Made by a program: the position numbers and the translations under genes
Notes under the pieces: generated by a model
What the model saw: only the letters and a program-made list of their open reading frames with translations
What the model was told of the DNA's origin: nothing
Database searches by the model: none
NCBI GenBank assembly: GCA_012521935.1
Contig: JAAYLJ010000191.1
Location: forward strand, 1-7,752
Length of the DNA stretch: 7,752 nt
Direction: 5' to 3'
Source: Campylobacteraceae bacterium
Lineage (GTDB): Bacteria > Campylobacterota > Campylobacteria > Campylobacterales > Campylobacteraceae
Part shown: positions 6,131 to 7,752 of the stretch, one piece after another
How the letters are laid out: each line of letters starts with the position of its first letter
Position numbering within the stretch: position 1 is the stretch's first letter

Positions 6131-7752
6131 ATCTTTATAAGCATCTTTTAGTGAGATAAAATCTATCAGTTTATATTTTTCTCTTATTTTTTCTTGAACT
6201 TTTGATGCGTCAACACCCTCTGGAATCTCAACACTCATCTCAAAAAAATCAGCATGTCCCTCTTCTGATTTTCCAAGCTCTATTGTTATGAGATTTACTT
6301 GCATCTTAGCTAAATAAGATAAAAACAGGGCTAAAGAGCCTCTTCTATTTTCAAGACTTACTATTAATGTGTAACGATGAGGAGCAATTCTTGTCCATTT
6401 AACAAAGATTAACTCTTCATTTTCTTCCATCATTTTTGCAGCTCTTTCGCACATTTTATGATGAACTGTTACCTCATTTCCTTTTCTAAACCCTATAATA
6501 TCATCGCCTCTTTTTGGATGGCAACAGTAGTCAAATTCGACTATGTCAACTTTTTGATTTGAGTAGATGACTATGTTATCAAATTTTTGTTTTCTAACTT
6601 TGTATCTATCTATTTTTAAAAGCGGAAATAAAAGCTTATCTTTTCTTGCGTATTTTTTTAGCGCGTTTACTACATCTTGCAAATAGACTGAATCAAAGGC
6701 GGCTTTGAAGATTTTACGGTGAAGGTTTTCCCTTCTTAACCACTGTATGACTCTACCTTTTCTTGTTCCAAAAATAGCGGCTAAAATAGAGATGGCAACT
6801 CTTTGGTTTATCTCTTTTGTCTTTTGTTTACAGTTTTGTTTTATGGTATTTCTAGCTTTTCCTGTTTTAACACTATTTATCCAACTACATCTAAAATGGG
6901 GCTCTTTGCTAGTTATTATCCTAACTATATCACCATTTTTAAGCTCTGTTAAAAGTGGAACTTTTTGCCTATTTATATAAGCTTCTTTTGTGTGAGTTCC
7001 AACCTCAGTATGTACCTCATAAGCAAAATCTAAAGCGGTTGCACCACGGGGCATAGTGAAAATATCTCCTTTTGGGGAAAAAACGACAATATCTTCACTA
7101 TATAAACTATCTTTTGCAAACTCATAAAACTCTTCGATATTTTGCCCATCATCGTCATCTTGAGATGTTAAATCACTAAGCCAATCAAGTCTTGGATTTA
7201 AAAGCTCTCCGCTTTTATATTTCCAGTGGGCAGCAACTCCGTATTCTGCGGTTCTGTGCATATCATAAGTTCTGATTTGAGCTTCAATAATGCTCTTATC
7301 ATCAAAAACTGTAGTGTGGATGGTTTGGTATCCGTTTTCTTTAGCTAAGGCTATATAATCTTTAAATCTTGAAATTAAAAGGTTAAAGTTTTGATGGATT
7401 ACCCCAAGGGCTCTGTAGCAATCATTTGGCTCTTTTACTAAAATCCTAATAGCTAAAAGATCTAGCACTTCTTCTATGGATATGCCATTTCTTTGCATTT
7501 TTAAGTAAGTTGAGTAGTGGTGTTTTATTCTTTTTGAGATGGAAAAATCACTCTCTGCAAATCCATTTTGAAGCATTAAAGTGTGCACTTTATTTGTAAA
7601 ATGGTTTAATTTTAACTGTAACTGCTGTTTGTGTTCTTGCAAATAGCTATCAATCTTTTTGTATTCATTTGGAAGAAGATAATAAAAACTTAAATCTTCT
7701 AAAATATTTTTAAGTGATGAAATCCCTAATCTATGAGCTATTGGAACATAAA
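6128..7752 (-). CDS. spoT: RSH-family (p)ppGpp synthetase/hydrolase (SpoT/Rel), 5'-truncated by the window edge
   Basis: Makes and probably degrades the stringent alarmone (p)ppGpp. The frame stays open to base 7752, giving about 540 visible codons; family length near 730 implies about 190 residues, most of the HD hydrolase domain, lie outside. Visible numbering: HD-domain end YVPIAHRLGI (1-10); synthetase domain with DLLAIRI (D97), RFKD (128-131), NGYQTIHTTV (Y141), EAQIRT (E156) and EYGVAAHWKYK; an Asp patch near 198-201; TGS domain about 220-281; helical region; zinc-finger-like CCHPKRGD (C409, C410) with H430 and C434; ACT/RRM domain about 459-536. RFKD is the RXKD signature of bifunctional Rel/SpoT enzymes, not the EXDD of RelA. 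Campylobacter normally has this single RSH. The TTG at 7642 is not the start, because conserved HD sequence continues upstream. First visible gene of the operon with tyrS. Confidence 0.95.
   Translation of the reverse strand, partial: YVPIAHRLGISSLKNILEDLSFYYLLPNEYKKIDSYLQEHKQQLQLKLNHFTNKVHTLMLQNGFAESDFSISKRIKHHYSTYLKMQRNGISIEEVLDLLAIRILVKEPNDCYRALGVIHQNFNLLISRFKDYIALAKENGYQTIHTTVFDDKSIIEAQIRTYDMHRTAEYGVAAHWKYKSGELLNPRLDWLSDLTSQDDDDGQNIEEFYEFAKDSLYSEDIVVFSPKGDIFTMPRGATALDFAYEVHTEVGTHTKEAYINRQKVPLLTELKNGDIVRIITSKEPHFRCSWINSVKTGKARNTIKQNCKQKTKEINQRVAISILAAIFGTRKGRVIQWLRRENLHRKIFKAAFDSVYLQDVVNALKKYARKDKLLFPLLKIDRYKVRKQKFDNIVIYSNQKVDIVEFDYCCHPKRGDDIIGFRKGNEVTVHHKMCERAAKMMEENEELIFVKWTRIAPHRYTLIVSLENRRGSLALFLSYLAKMQVNLITIELGKSEEGHADFFEMSVEIPEGVDASKVQEKIREKYKLIDFISLKDAYKD

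Noticed and set aside
6747..6980. Hydrophobic plus-strand reading frame opposite spoT, resembling a small membrane protein
   Set aside because: Its hydrophobicity is what antisense of Lys/Glu/Asn-rich AT-rich coding gives; it has no SD and lies opposite conserved RSH sequence.
7640..7642. TTG at 7642 as the start of the RSH gene
   Set aside because: The same frame continues without a stop to the window edge and encodes conserved RSH sequence (YVPIAHRLGI and following), so the gene is simply cut by the window.
1..7752. A novel defence, mobile or secondary-metabolism system
   Set aside because: Every reading frame of meaningful length on the coding strands belongs to a known core family; no repeats, integrase, toxin-antitoxin pair or foreign-looking segment was seen.

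Overview
The window is AT-rich, gene-dense bacterial chromosome. It carries seven housekeeping genes, two of them cut by the window edges. Gene content, protein motifs and gene order point to Campylobacter or a close relative in the Campylobacterota. From memory, spoT-tyrS-NPD oxidoreductase-amiA (Cj1272c to Cj1269c) and aspS-adk-ppa (Cj0640c to Cj0638c) are both C. jejuni gene strings. The genus is therefore well supported; the species is not resolved.

Left half, plus strand (1-2432): the 3' three-quarters of aspS, then adk and ppa. Gaps are 2 and 27 nt, so this looks like one transcription unit. It is biochemically coherent. Aspartyl-tRNA synthetase releases AMP and pyrophosphate; adenylate kinase recycles the AMP and inorganic pyrophosphatase destroys the pyrophosphate.

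Right half, minus strand (7752 down to 2429): the 3' part of a spoT/rel-type (p)ppGpp synthetase/hydrolase, then tyrS, an FMN-dependent nitronate monooxygenase-like (NPD/FabK-like) oxidoreductase, and a periplasmic N-acetylmuramoyl-L-alanine amidase. Junctions are a 9-nt gap, a 1-nt overlap (TAATG) and a 17-nt overlap. This looks like a single, translationally coupled operon joining the stringent response, tRNA charging, a flavoenzyme of unknown substrate and cell-wall remodelling.

The two units converge tail to tail, and the stop codons of ppa and the amidase share one TTAA palindrome (2429-2432). There is no intergenic space for a terminator. A perfect 10-bp inverted repeat lies just inside the amidase 3' end (2446-2477), and an A6/T6 dyad surrounds the shared stops. 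No mobile element, CRISPR array, tRNA, rRNA or phage gene was seen, and no stretch over 30 nt lacks coding sequence. I found no new multi-gene system. The points worth a second look are the convergent junction, the Cys-rich tail of the NPD-family enzyme and the start of the amidase gene.
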